Assembly: GCF_029894335.1 (NCBI RefSeq)
Contig: NZ_JARXZC010000032.1
Coordinates: 27,964-91,963 of the forward strand
Direction: 5' to 3'
DNA: 64,000 nucleotides
DNA from: Kitasatospora sp. MAP5-34
GTDB lineage: Bacteria; Actinomycetota; Actinomycetes; Streptomycetales; Streptomycetaceae
Shown here: piece after piece, positions 41,421-50,145 of the stretch
Layout of the letters: every line of letters starts with the position of its first letter
Numbering within the stretch: position 1 is the first letter of the stretch
Position numbers and translations under genes: made by a program
The notes under the pieces: generated by a model
Database searches by the model: none
Told to the model about the DNA's origin: nothing
Seen by the model: only the letters and a program-made list of their open reading frames with translations

Positions 41421-42161
41421 ATGATCGGTGCGGTGACCGGTGCGGTGGTGGGCCTGCTGGCTTCGCCCGTGCTGCGGGCGGTGGCCGCCCGGCATTCGGT
41501 GCCGTACGGCGAGCCGCTGCGGGTCTGCTGCCCGCGTGGGCGCTACTGGCTGCTGCCGAACGGGAGTTGCTCCGGGTGCGAGGAGCGCGGCGGACCCACG
41601 CCGGGGCTGGTCGAGCTGGCGGCGGCCGGGGTCGGTGCCGCCATCGGTTCGGTGGCCCAGTCGCCGGGGATGCAGTCACCGGTGATGCATTCGCAGGTGA
41701 CGTACTGGCCGATGGTGCTGGTGCTCGCCTGGGTCGGGCTGTTCGGGGTCGTCCTGGGCTTCGTCGACGCGGCGGTGTTCCGGCTGCCGGACGCGCTCAC
41801 CCTCCCGCTCGCCCTCGGCACCGCCGCGCTGCTCGTCCTGGCAGAACTCCTGACGGAGCATCAGGGGGGCGCGCTGCTGTGCTGCCTGTACGCGGGGCTC
41901 GCGTTCGGCGCGTGCTACGGCGCGCTCGCCCTGGTCGCGCCGATCGGCTTCGGGGACGCCAAACTCGCGCCCTCACTGGGCGCGGTGCTCGGCTGGTACG
42001 GCTGGAACACCGCGCTGGCCGGCTTCTTCTACGGCTTCCTGCTGGCCTCCCTCTGGGGCGCCGCCCTCCTGCTCACCGGCCGCTCGAAGCGCGGCGACTC
42101 GCTCGCCTTCGGCCCCGCCATGCTGCTCGGGGCCCTGCTCGCGGTGCTGGCGGCCTCCTGA
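41421..42161 (+). CDS. Type IV prepilin peptidase-like A24 protease
   Basis: 246 residues with about six to seven spans. The two catalytic aspartates are in VDAAVFRLPDALTLP and GFGDAKLAPSLG, as in A24 enzymes (GxGD...). A cysteine-rich loop CCPRGRYW/CSGCEERG lies near residue 35-55. Such enzymes process type IV pilin-like or Tad-type precursors before secretion. No pilus gene is in the window. It is divergent from the kinase gene. Confidence 0.85.
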   Translation: MIGAVTGAVVGLLASPVLRAVAARHSVPYGEPLRVCCPRGRYWLLPNGSCSGCEERGGPTPGLVELAAAGVGAAIGSVAQSPGMQSPVMHSQVTYWPMVLVLAWVGLFGVVLGFVDAAVFRLPDALTLPLALGTAALLVLAELLTEHQGGALLCCLYAGLAFGACYGALALVAPIGFGDAKLAPSLGAVLGWYGWNTALAGFFYGFLLASLWGAALLLTGRSKRGDSLAFGPAMLLGALLAVLAAS

Positions 42162-42258
42162 AACCTCTGGAGACGGGCGGAGGCCCGCCCTACCTGGACG
42201 GTACGGCGGGCCTCGCGACGCGACTCCGGCGAGTCGACGGGGAGAGTACGAGGGAGAG

Positions 42259-43881
42259 TTACGGCATCGCGTGGACGCGGGCGCCGACGTTGGTGGAGAA
42301 GTCGTTGCCGTTGGCCGCGTCCCAGTTGGTGGACCAGGTCATCGCGCCCCGGATGGTCGGCCACTTGGCCGGCGGGACGAAGGTGCCGCAGTGGGTGCCG
42401 GTGGCCAGGCAGTCGAGCGCGTTGTCGACGACCGTCGAGGAGACGTAGCCGCTGCCCGCCGCCCTGGCCGACGCCGGGACGCCGATGCCGACCTGGTCGG
42501 GCCGCAGGCCGCCCTGGATGTGGGTGCAGACCTGGCTGGTGATGAAGTCGACGGTGCCCTGCGAGTAGACGTTGCCGTCACAGCCGTTCATCGAACCCGA
42601 GTTGTAGAACTGGGTGTTGACGACGGTCAGGATGTCCTTGGTGGCCAGCGCGAGCTGGAAGTAGCCGCCGGAGGTCTGGTACATGTCGATGGTCTGCGGG
42701 GCCATCGTCAGCACGAAGCCCGAGCCGACCTTGGCCGCCAGGGTGTGCAGTGACTGCGCCATGTACGTGGCGTTGACACCGTTCTCCAGGTCGATGTCGA
42801 CGCCGTCGAAGCCGTACTGCTGGATCAGCGAGTACGCGCTGTTGGCGAAGTTGGCCGCAGCGGTGGCGTCGCCGACGGTGATCGCGCCGTTCTGCCCGCC
42901 GACGGACAGGACGACCCGCTTGCCCGCCGCGTGCTTGGCGGCGATGTCCGCCTTGAAGTCGGCGTCGGTGTAACCGCCCAGCGCGGTGGCCAGCTTCGAG
43001 TCGAGCGTGAAGGTGATGCCGCCGGGCTTGGTCGCGTCCGCGTCGGCGAAGGAGACCGCGATGATGTCGTACGCGCTCTGGACGTCCCTGAGCTTCTGGT
43101 CGGTCGCGCCGTTGTCGAAGTTCTGCCAGTAGCCGGTGACGGCGTGCGCGGGCAGGCCGGTCACGGGCGGCGTGGGGGTGCCGGTCGGGCTGGAACTCGG
43201 ACTCGAACTGGGGCTGCTGCTCGGGCTGCTGCTCGGCGAGGAGCTCGGTGAGGAGCTCGGGCTGCTGCTGGGCGAAGCGGAGGACGACGGCGAGGACGAA
43301 GGGGACGACGACGGCGAGGACGACGGCGACGGGGAGCCGGAGCCGGTCGGGCCGGTCAGCGTGATGTCGTCCGCGCCGTACGTGCCCTGGCCGTACCAGC
43401 CGTGCACATAGAGGGTGACGCTGGTGGTGTTGGCCCCGGTGGTGAAGGTGCTGCCGAGCTGGTTCCAGCTGCTCTGGCTGGACCACGAGCTCGGGTCGGT
43501 GCCGCCCGTCCCGCCGGCGCCCAGGTAGACGTACGGGCCCTGCACCCAACCGCTCAGCGTGTAGCTGCTGTTCGGGAGCACGCTGACGCTCTGCTGGCAC
43601 TGCGCGGTGTCCGAGCTGCTCGGGGTGGCGCTCAGGGCGTACGAGCCGGAGTGCACGGGGGAGGTGACGGCGCTCGCCGTTCCGGTGCAACTCCAACCGG
43701 AGAGGTTTCCGGTTTCGAAGCCGCCGTTGGTCACCAGGTTGCCGACGGCCGCGCTCGCGCCGCCCGCGAAGAGGGCCAGGCCGGTGCCGGCCAGGGCGAG
43801 GGCCGTGGTGCCGGCGGCGAGGACGGCGGGAACGGTCGTGCGGCGGCGTCGGTGTGACGGGGCGTGCAGGGTACGGGCCAT
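42259..43881 (-). CDS. Secreted GH18 chitinase with binding module and Ser/Pro linker
   Basis: 540 residues from ATG 43881 with AGGAG upstream. Order: signal peptide (1 to about 45, basic start, ending ASA), a carbohydrate-binding module (about 47-176, LVTNGGFETGNLSGWSCTG, GADDITLTG), a long SPSS repeat linker (about 184-235), then the GH18 catalytic domain (240-540) with the DGVDIDLE motif (about 358-365; final glutamate is the acid). The reaction is chitin hydrolysis with retention. A DasR-type site lies 91 bases before the start, so N-acetylglucosamine-dependent control is likely. A terminator was not clearly seen. Confidence 0.95.
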   Translation of the reverse strand: MARTLHAPSHRRRRTTVPAVLAAGTTALALAGTGLALFAGGASAAVGNLVTNGGFETGNLSGWSCTGTASAVTSPVHSGSYALSATPSSSDTAQCQQSVSVLPNSSYTLSGWVQGPYVYLGAGGTGGTDPSSWSSQSSWNQLGSTFTTGANTTSVTLYVHGWYGQGTYGADDITLTGPTGSGSPSPSSSPSSSPSSSPSSSASPSSSPSSSPSSSPSSSPSSSPSSSPSSSPTGTPTPPVTGLPAHAVTGYWQNFDNGATDQKLRDVQSAYDIIAVSFADADATKPGGITFTLDSKLATALGGYTDADFKADIAAKHAAGKRVVLSVGGQNGAITVGDATAAANFANSAYSLIQQYGFDGVDIDLENGVNATYMAQSLHTLAAKVGSGFVLTMAPQTIDMYQTSGGYFQLALATKDILTVVNTQFYNSGSMNGCDGNVYSQGTVDFITSQVCTHIQGGLRPDQVGIGVPASARAAGSGYVSSTVVDNALDCLATGTHCGTFVPPAKWPTIRGAMTWSTNWDAANGNDFSTNVGARVHAMP

Positions 43882-43971
43882 GGGTGCGCTCCTGTGGGGG
43901 AGGAGGAGAGGAGGGGCCGTCGCGGTGGGGGCGCGGCGGCCCCCGCATGGGGGGAGGGGTCGCGGTTTCAA

Positions 43972-43987
43972 GCTGGACTAGACCAAT
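43972..43987. promoter_or_regulatory. DasR-responsive element (dre)-like site
   Basis: On the chitinase strand the site reads ATTGGTCTAGTCCAGC. The core TGGTCTAG(T)CCA differs from the dre consensus TGGTCTAGACCA at one position. It lies 91-106 bases before the chitinase ATG, where chitinase promoters of streptomycetes usually carry such sites (established for DasR targets). Confidence 0.75.
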
Positions 43988-44211
43988 AGGGGGCGTCAAG
44001 CACCCGACCGCCCGCTTACGGGATATTTAAGGAAGCGGATACCGTTCCGTATCCGAATCCGGTGTGACGGTCACCACGTGCGATCGTCCGGCTGCGTGAG
44101 GTGTTCGTGACCCTCCCGGTACCAGCGGCTTTCCTGTGCCGCGTCCTGCGGGAGTAGGCTGCGCGAGGGTATTTCGCACCCGGGGAACCGAGCACGGAGG
44201 GGCCGAACATC

Positions 44212-45006
44212 ATGGGTCTGCGCGATGTTGTCGAGCGCACGCCGGGTCTCCGCACCCTGCTGGACAACGCTTACCGGCTGTACGGCCGCCGGGTCGAGAT
44301 CCACCTGGCCGAGACGCCGCACCACATCGGCGTGATCCTCGACGGGAACCGCCGCTGGGCCAAGGCCACCGGGGGCACCACCGCCTACGGACACCAGCGT
44401 GGCGCGGACAAGATCAGCGAGTTCCTGGGCTGGTGCGACGAGACGCACGTCCAGGTGGTCACCCTCTGGATGCTCTCCACCGACAACCTCTCCCGGCCGG
44501 CCGACGAACTCGTGCCGCTGCTCGGGATCATCGAGGACACCGTCCGGGGCCTCGCCGAGACCCGCCGCTGGAAGGTCCACCCGGTCGGCGCGCTCGACCT
44601 GCTGCCCGAGCACACCGCCGGCGTCCTGAAGGAAGCCGCCCAGGCGACCGCGCACATCCAGGGCATCACGGTGAACGTCGCCGTCGGCTACGGCGGCCGG
44701 CACGAGATCGCCGACGCCGTCCGCTCGCTCCTCCAGGAGCACGCCGGCCGGGGCACCTCGATCGAGGAGCTCGCCGAGATCCTCGACGTCGAGCACATCG
44801 CCGAACACCTCTACACCAAGGGCCAGCCCGACCCCGACCTGGTCATCCGCACCTCCGGCGAGCAGCGCCTCTCGGGCTTCCTGCTCTGGCAGAGCGCCCA
44901 CAGCGAGTTCTACTTCTGCGAGGCGTACTGGCCGGCCTTCCGCAAGGTCGACTTCCTCCGCGCCCTGCGCGACTACCAGCTCCGCCACCGCCGCCTCGGC
45001 CTCTGA
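44212..45006 (+). CDS. uppS: cis-Prenyltransferase (undecaprenyl diphosphate synthase family)
   Basis: 264 residues. Family motifs: HIGVILDGNRRWAKATG (with the catalytic aspartate), GHQRGADKI, TLWMLSTDNLSRP, NVAVGYGGRHEI, DLVIRTSGEQRLSGFLLWQSAHSEFYF. It joins isopentenyl diphosphates with cis geometry to make a polyprenyl diphosphate carrier for wall or glycan synthesis. Symbol by family; streptomycetes carry more than one paralogue, and whether this is the undecaprenyl or a shorter-chain enzyme is not decided. About 225 bases follow without a gene. Confidence 0.92.
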   Translation: MGLRDVVERTPGLRTLLDNAYRLYGRRVEIHLAETPHHIGVILDGNRRWAKATGGTTAYGHQRGADKISEFLGWCDETHVQVVTLWMLSTDNLSRPADELVPLLGIIEDTVRGLAETRRWKVHPVGALDLLPEHTAGVLKEAAQATAHIQGITVNVAVGYGGRHEIADAVRSLLQEHAGRGTSIEELAEILDVEHIAEHLYTKGQPDPDLVIRTSGEQRLSGFLLWQSAHSEFYFCEAYWPAFRKVDFLRALRDYQLRHRRLGL

Positions 45007-45038
45007 CGGCCCCGGGCTGCGGCGCCGTACCTTCCGTT

Positions 45039-45060
45039 TCGCGCAGTTCCCCGCGCCCCT
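45039..45060. repeat. Dispersed intergenic repeat (reverse of GCGCGGGGAACTGCGCGA)
   Basis: TCGCGCAGTTCCCCGCGCCCC motif, found in other orientation near 53,827 and, less exactly, at 53,881. This G-rich sequence is scattered through streptomycete intergenic regions (recalled). Confidence 0.6.
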
Positions 45061-45231
45061 GGTGGTTGCCCTCCGAGGGGCGCGAAGGTAAACGTTCGCT
45101 GACAATGATCTGCCGGCGGCATGCCTGACGGTTCGCCTGGGAATACCCCAGTCAGACCGGTATCCCGGCCACCGGGGTCGCGGGGACCGGTATGCCGCGG
45201 GTGACGCAGGGTCATCCGCTCTGGAGGCCTA

Positions 45232-46566
45232 GTGGTCAGTTCGAAGAGCCGCCGGACACCAGACCGGCGCACGTACGTTCTCGACACCAGCGTGCTCCTG
45301 GCAGACCCACTCGCCATGACGCGCTTCGAGGAGCACGAGGTCGTCCTGCCGGTGGTGGTGGTCACCGAGTTGGAGGCCAAGCGGCATCATCCGGAGCTCG
45401 GGTACTTCGCCCGGCAGGCGCTGCGCCTGCTGGACGACTACCGGGTCCGGCACGGGCGGCTCGACGAGCCGATCCCGGTGGGGGAGGTCGGCGGCAGCAT
45501 CCGGGTGGAGCTCAACCACTCCGACACCTCGTTGCTGCCGGCCGGGTACCGGCTCGGCGGGGGTGAGGCGGACACCCGGATCCTGGCGGTCGCCCGCAAC
45601 CTGCAGGCGGAGGGGTACGACGTCACGGTCGTCTCCAAGGACCTGCCGATGCGGATCAAGGCCAGTGCGGTCGGCCTGCTCGCGGAGGAGTACCGGGCCG
45701 AACTCGCGATCACCTCCGGCTGGACGGGTATGTCCGAACTGGACGTCGCCGGCGACCAGGTGGACGCCCTGTTCGCCGGGGGACACGACGCAGCCGTGGA
45801 GATCGACGGCGCGGCGGATCTGCCCGTCCACACCGGTCTGGTGCTCACCTCGGAGCGCGGCCGGGCGCTGGGCCGGGTGGCGGGCGACGGCCGGGTCCGG
45901 CTGGTGCGCGGGGACCGCGAGGCGTTCGGGCTGCGGGGGCGCAGTGCCGAACAGCGGGTCGCGCTGGATCTGCTGCTCGACCCCGAGGTCGGCATCGTCT
46001 CGATGGGCGGCCGGGCCGGCACCGGTAAGTCCGCGCTGGCGCTCTGTGCCGGCCTGGAGGCCGTGCTGGAGCGGCAGCAGCACCGGAAGGTGATGGTCTT
46101 CCGCCCGCTCTACGCGGTCGGCGGCCAGGAGTTGGGGTACCTGCCCGGTTCCGAGTCGGAGAAGATGAGCCCCTGGGCCCAGGCCGTCTTCGACACCCTC
46201 TCCGCCGTCACCACCCCCGACGTGATCGAGGAGGTGATCTCGCGCGGGATGCTGGAGGTGCTGCCGCTCACCCACATCCGGGGGCGTTCGCTGCACGACG
46301 CCTTCGTGATCGTGGACGAGGCGCAGTCGCTGGAGCGGAACGTGCTGCTCACCGTGCTGTCCCGGATCGGGCAGGGCTCGCGGGTGGTGCTCACCCACGA
46401 CGTCGCGCAGCGTGACAACCTGAGGGTCGGTCGGTACGACGGCGTGGTGGCGGTGGTGGAGAAGCTGAAGGGGCATCCACTGTTCGCACACATCACGCTG
46501 ACCCGTTCGGAGCGCTCGCCGATCGCGGCACTGGTCACCGAGATGCTGGAGGACATCCAGCTCTGA
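45232..46566 (+). CDS. PIN-domain and PhoH-like ATPase
   Basis: 444 residues from GTG 45232. An N-terminal PIN-type RNase domain (YVLDTSVLLADP, VVVVTELEAKR, GGEADTRILAVARNL, VVSKDLPMRIKASAVGL) has the acidic residues of the nuclease site. The C-terminal PhoH ATPase has Walker A GRAGTGKSALAL, Walker B AFVIVDEAQSLERNVL and the arginine finger region TRSERSPIAAL. PhoH2-type proteins combine RNA unwinding and cleavage. The gene is alone and ends with a terminator. Confidence 0.93.
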   Translation: MVSSKSRRTPDRRTYVLDTSVLLADPLAMTRFEEHEVVLPVVVVTELEAKRHHPELGYFARQALRLLDDYRVRHGRLDEPIPVGEVGGSIRVELNHSDTSLLPAGYRLGGGEADTRILAVARNLQAEGYDVTVVSKDLPMRIKASAVGLLAEEYRAELAITSGWTGMSELDVAGDQVDALFAGGHDAAVEIDGAADLPVHTGLVLTSERGRALGRVAGDGRVRLVRGDREAFGLRGRSAEQRVALDLLLDPEVGIVSMGGRAGTGKSALALCAGLEAVLERQQHRKVMVFRPLYAVGGQELGYLPGSESEKMSPWAQAVFDTLSAVTTPDVIEEVISRGMLEVLPLTHIRGRSLHDAFVIVDEAQSLERNVLLTVLSRIGQGSRVVLTHDVAQRDNLRVGRYDGVVAVVEKLKGHPLFAHITLTRSERSPIAALVTEMLEDIQL

Positions 46567-46628
46567 CCAACTCCGGCCCGGGTCTGCTGAACCGCAGGAC
46601 AAACCGGGCATAACAGGGTCAATGCCCG

Positions 46629-46663
46629 AGGCGGGGCGCACTGTTGGACGGTGCGCCCCGCCT
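46629..46663. terminator. Terminator after the PIN-PhoH gene
   Basis: Perfect 13-bp stem AGGCGGGGCGCAC / GTGCGCCCCGCCT with a nine-base loop. Confidence 0.8.
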
Positions 46664-46787
46664 TCGTCATCACATCTGACTGTCATTTGTCTGCCGAACA
46701 GGCGAACTCCCCGGTGTCCGAGAATGTGAGATGCGCCACGCAACCGGGAATTGCGTCGACACGTCCCGGTGCGGCATGGTGAGGGTT

Positions 46788-46852
46788 CTGTCAGGCCCCG
46801 CGTACGGCGTGACAGGGCTTCCCTCCGGAAGCCCGAGTCGCCGAAAGGTGAC
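46788..46852 (+). promoter_or_regulatory. Structured 5' leader upstream of the transglycosylase gene
   Basis: Three consecutive hairpins: CTGTCA / TGACAG (46788-46815), GGGCTTCC-CTCC-GGAAGCCC (46815-46834) and GTCGCC-GAAA-GGTGAC (46837-46852). The gap from the previous terminator to GTG 47061 is nearly 400 bases, with no other gene. Cyclic-di-AMP riboswitches often precede such wall-enzyme genes in actinomycetes, but I could not find that family's core in it. The identity is unknown. Confidence 0.45.
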
Positions 46853-47060
46853 GGTGTGTGCGAATCGCCCGGCAACTCCGGTCGGCGGGCGGACAACTGA
46901 AGACCGATGAGCCGTACGCCGCCCGATCCAAACGTCGTCCCGACTCCCGTCGGTCCGGCGCGGGCCAGTGCCTTCCGTGACCAGCACCACATGGAGGCCA
47001 GTGTCAGGGGGCATGTTGCGCCCGTACGGTCACGCGTGGGCGATGCTGGAAGGAAACCAT

Positions 47061-47762
47061 GTGACTCGGATCTCGGTCCGGGGAGTTGCCGTGGCCTCTG
47101 CCACCGCCGTCACCGCTGTCGGTGCCGTCGTGGGTGTGGCTTCGGGCAGCGAGGCCCCCCATGTGTCGACGGTCGACGTCGCAGGCGCAACCCTGCTCGC
47201 CGACGTGCCGACGGGTGCCAACACGCAGGTCGTCACCGACAACTTCGTCCGGCAGGCCAACGCCCAGCAGGTCTCCGCCGACGCAGCCGCCAAGAAGGCC
47301 GCCGAGGAGGCGGCCCGTCAGAAGGCGGCCGCCGACGCGCAGGCCAAGTCCGACGCGGACAAGGCTGCCAAGGCCGCTGACGACAAGCGCAAGGCTGACG
47401 AAGAGGCCGCGAACCGTGCCAAGGCGCGCTCCGCGCTGGTCGCCGACACGCCGCCGCCGGTCTCGGTCAGCCCCGGTTCGGTCCAGGCCCTGGCCGCGTC
47501 GATCGTCGGTGACAGCACTCAGTTCCAGTGCTTCAGCCAGATCGTGAAGCGTGAGAGCGGCTGGGACTACACGGCCACCAACTCGGGCTCCGGCGCGTAC
47601 GGCCTGGTCCAGGCGCTGCCCGGCTCCAAGATGGCCTCGGTCGGCTCCGACTGGCGTACCAACCCCGCTACGCAGATCAAGTGGGGCCTGGGCTACATGA
47701 ACGACCGCTACGGCTCGCCGTGCGGCGCGTGGTCCTTCTGGCAGGCGCACAGCTGGTACTAG
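47061..47762 (+). CDS. Secreted SLT-type transglycosylase-like protein
   Basis: 233 residues from GTG 47061, with GGAAGGAA just upstream. A membrane-directing segment (GVAVASATAVTAVGAVVGVASGS), a long Ala/Lys/Asp-rich coiled-coil region (about 75-135), and a C-terminal lysozyme-like domain: QCFSQIVKRESGWDYTATNSGSGAYGLVQALPGSKM, with the glutamate in KRESGWD as the expected catalytic acid, ending GACWSFWQAHSWY-like (GAWSFWQAHSWY). It cleaves peptidoglycan glycan strands. The structured leader suggests RNA-level control. Confidence 0.88.
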   Translation: MTRISVRGVAVASATAVTAVGAVVGVASGSEAPHVSTVDVAGATLLADVPTGANTQVVTDNFVRQANAQQVSADAAAKKAAEEAARQKAAADAQAKSDADKAAKAADDKRKADEEAANRAKARSALVADTPPPVSVSPGSVQALAASIVGDSTQFQCFSQIVKRESGWDYTATNSGSGAYGLVQALPGSKMASVGSDWRTNPATQIKWGLGYMNDRYGSPCGAWSFWQAHSWY

Positions 47763-47780
47763 GCACCACAGCTCTTTCGT

Positions 47781-47818
47781 ACGGCGAGGCCCCCGACCCA
47801 GGTCGGGGGCCTCGCCGT
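47781..47818. terminator. Strong hairpin terminator
   Basis: Perfect 18-bp stem (arms 47781-47798 and 47801-47818) with a CA loop, 18 bases after the transglycosylase stop. Confidence 0.9.
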
Positions 47819-48184
47819 CGTCGTGCCCTGCCGCTGCCGCCGCCAGGCGGGCCGCTCCACCCGGACCGCGCTGACCGGCGCGTTCGCGGGCGGGGCGGTC
47901 CTGGGTGCGGACGCGGGGCGCCGGAGAGGGTCCTGGGTGCTCCGGCACCGGCCGGTCCGCCGGCAGATGGTCCCGTGGCACCGGTCTCCTCCCCCTCGAA
48001 GTGCTGCCTGAAACCAGATGATTCCGGATGATTCGGACGGTTATGTCCACGGCATCGGTCACGGATTTCGCCCGCCAGCTGCCCGACCCACCGGAGTCGG
48101 CGCCCGCCGGGCGGGTAGCGTCATCCCGAACGGCCGTGGTGAGACCACGGCGCGGCAGCCGGACGGGAGCGGTGGGGCAGGGAG
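47819..48184. other. Intergenic region without a convincing gene
   Basis: About 365 bases. Small frames occur on both strands, but without RBS or protein family. CGGGCGGGTAGCGTCATCC near 48,114 might hold a -10 (TAGCGT) for the transporter gene that follows. Confidence 0.5.
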
Positions 48185-49549
48185 ATGGCAGGGGGTGCGA
48201 AACTGCTGAAGGCGGTGTCCTGGGCCGGGGTACTGGCGTCCAGGACACAGACCGCGATGGAGAACCGGCTCAGGGCCGCCGAGACACAGGAGGCCGAGCC
48301 GGTGAGCAACGTGGCGGCCACGGCAGGAACGGTAGGCCGGGGCACGCCGGGTCCGGACCAGGTGGACGGGTTCGAGCCCGGGCCGGAGCCGAGCGGCCCC
48401 CGTCCGCTGCCGCCGCCCGGCCGCGAGTACTACCCGAGCCGTCCGGCGACGCCGGCCGAGGCCGTGCCCTGGAGCCTGCGGGTGGCCGCCGAGTCGACCT
48501 GGCGGCTGCTGCTGCTCGCGGCGGCGCTCTACCTGGTGTTCCAGGTGGTCGACATGCTGCGGCTGGTCGCCTTCGCCGGGCTGGCCGGGCTGCTGATCTC
48601 GGCGCTGCTGGAGCCGACCGTCTCGTGGCTGCGCCGGCACGGGGTGCCGCGCTCGCTGGCCGCTGCCGGAACGTTTCTGAGCGGGCTCGCGGGGATCTGT
48701 GGTGTCGGCTGGTTCGTGATCTGGCAGGTGACCACCAACATCGACTCTGTCGCCGTGAAGGTGCAGGCCGGTGTCGGCCAGCTGCGCGACTGGCTGGTCA
48801 CCGGGCCGCTGCACCTCACCCACCAGCAGATCATCGACTTCGCCAAGCAGATCTCGACGGCGATCGGCACCAACACGGCGCAGATAACGTCACTGGGCTT
48901 CACCGGCGTGACGATCGCGGTCGAGGTGCTCACCGGCATGCTGCTGGCGGGCTTCACCACGTTCTTCCTGCTCTACGACGGAGCCAGGATCTGGAGCTGG
49001 CTGCTGCGCGGCCTGCCGAGGCACTCGCGCTACGCGATGGCGGGCGCCGGGCCGAAGGCCTGGGCGACGCTCACGGCGTACGTACGCGGCACGGTCTGCG
49101 TGGCCTTCATCGACGCGCTCTGCATCGGCATCGGCATCCAGCTGCTGGGCGTGTCGCTGGCCCTGCCGCTGGCCGTGATCATCTTCCTGGGCGCCTTCGT
49201 GCCGCTGGTCGGCGCGCTGGTCACCGGCACCATCGCGGTCCTGATCGCGCTGGTGACGCAGGGGCCGTTCACCGCGTTGATGGTGCTGGTCATCCTGATC
49301 GCGGTCCAGCAGATCGAGGGGCACCTGCTGCAGCCGCTGATCCTCGGCCGCGCCGTCCGGGTCCACCCGTTGGGCGTGGTCCTCGGCGTGGCGGCCGGCT
49401 CGATCGTCGGCGGGATCGGCGGCGCCATCGTGGCCGTACCGCTGATCGCGGTCACCAACACCGTGGTCACCCACCTCCGCCGCCGCAACGCCGCCGGGCA
49501 GGAGGTCTTCGAGGCCATGGAGGCCGCCCGCGAGAACGCCGCCGTCTGA
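48185..49549 (+). CDS. AI-2E-family membrane transporter
   Basis: 454 residues. A 100-residue Pro/Gly-rich cytoplasmic start precedes about eight hydrophobic spans. Matches to the AI-2E/TqsA-type (PF01594) group include LEPTVSWLRRHGVPRSLAA, GMLLAGFTTFFLLYDGARIW, LGAFVPLVGALVTGTIAVLIAL and QQIEGHLLQPLILGRAVRVHPLGVVLGVAAGSIVGGIGGAIVAVP. Members export or import diverse small molecules, and the name does not prove autoinducer transport. ATG 48185 is right after GGGAG, and later GTG starts are also possible. Confidence 0.88.
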   Translation: MAGGAKLLKAVSWAGVLASRTQTAMENRLRAAETQEAEPVSNVAATAGTVGRGTPGPDQVDGFEPGPEPSGPRPLPPPGREYYPSRPATPAEAVPWSLRVAAESTWRLLLLAAALYLVFQVVDMLRLVAFAGLAGLLISALLEPTVSWLRRHGVPRSLAAAGTFLSGLAGICGVGWFVIWQVTTNIDSVAVKVQAGVGQLRDWLVTGPLHLTHQQIIDFAKQISTAIGTNTAQITSLGFTGVTIAVEVLTGMLLAGFTTFFLLYDGARIWSWLLRGLPRHSRYAMAGAGPKAWATLTAYVRGTVCVAFIDALCIGIGIQLLGVSLALPLAVIIFLGAFVPLVGALVTGTIAVLIALVTQGPFTALMVLVILIAVQQIEGHLLQPLILGRAVRVHPLGVVLGVAAGSIVGGIGGAIVAVPLIAVTNTVVTHLRRRNAAGQEVFEAMEAARENAAV

Positions 49550-49558
49550 CCGAGCCCA

Positions 49559-49598
49559 AGCAAGAAGGCAGGGCACCGAGGTGCCCTGCCTTCTTGCT
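49559..49598. terminator. Terminator between transporter and ahpD
   Basis: Perfect 19-bp stem (arms 49559-49577 and 49580-49598), two-base loop. It ends both converging messages. Confidence 0.93.
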
Positions 49599-49611
49599 CG
49601 TACCTGTCGCG

Positions 49612-50142
49612 TTACGCCAGCAGTGCCTCGGCGTCGAGGACCGAGGCGACGCCCTGCAGCACCGCAGCGATCTTGATCGACGCCTGGATGACCTCGCGCT
49701 CGACACCGGCCTTGCGCAGGACGGCCTCGTGCGAGTCGAGGCACTGGCCGCAGCCGTTGATCGCGGAGACCGCGAAGCACCAGAGCTCGAAGTCGGCCTT
49801 CTCCACGCCCGGCGTGCCGATGATGTTCATCCGCAGACCGGCCCGCATCCCGCTGTACTCCTTGTCGGAGAGCAGGTGCAGCGTCCGGTAGTAGACGTTG
49901 TTCATCCCCATGATCGCCGCCGCGCCCTTGGCCGCGGTGTACGCCGCCGGGCTCAGGTTGGCCTTCGCCTCGGGCTCCAGCTCACGCAGCACCGAGGCGC
50001 TGCGGGTGGCCATCGCGCAGGAGAGCACGGTGCCCCAGAGCTGCTGGGCGGGGAGGTCGGAGTTGCCGATCACCGCGCTCAGGTTGAGCTTGAGGTCCTT
50101 GGCGTAGTCGGGGAGAGCCGCCTTCAGCTCGTCGAGTGCCAT
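49612..50142 (-). CDS. ahpD: Alkyl hydroperoxide reductase AhpD
   Basis: 176 residues. The carboxymuconolactone-decarboxylase-type fold has the reactive CGQCLDSHEAVLRKAG motif (CxxC with H), plus MNNVYYRTLHL and MRMNIIGTPG-like text (MRAGLRMNIIGTPG). AhpD passes electrons to AhpC, using lipoate-based reduction in actinobacteria. It is directly after ahpC, with three bases between. Confidence 0.95.
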   Translation of the reverse strand: MALDELKAALPDYAKDLKLNLSAVIGNSDLPAQQLWGTVLSCAMATRSASVLRELEPEAKANLSPAAYTAAKGAAAIMGMNNVYYRTLHLLSDKEYSGMRAGLRMNIIGTPGVEKADFELWCFAVSAINGCGQCLDSHEAVLRKAGVEREVIQASIKIAAVLQGVASVLDAEALLA

Positions 50143-50145
50143 CGG

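Noticed and set aside
46664..47060. Cyclic-di-AMP (ydaO) riboswitch
   Set aside because: The gene context fits, but I could not locate the conserved core sequence or its pseudoknot, so only a structured leader is claimed.
47823..48011. A 62-codon gene after the transglycosylase
   Set aside because: No RBS, arginine-rich text typical of a shadow frame, and it begins just after a terminator.
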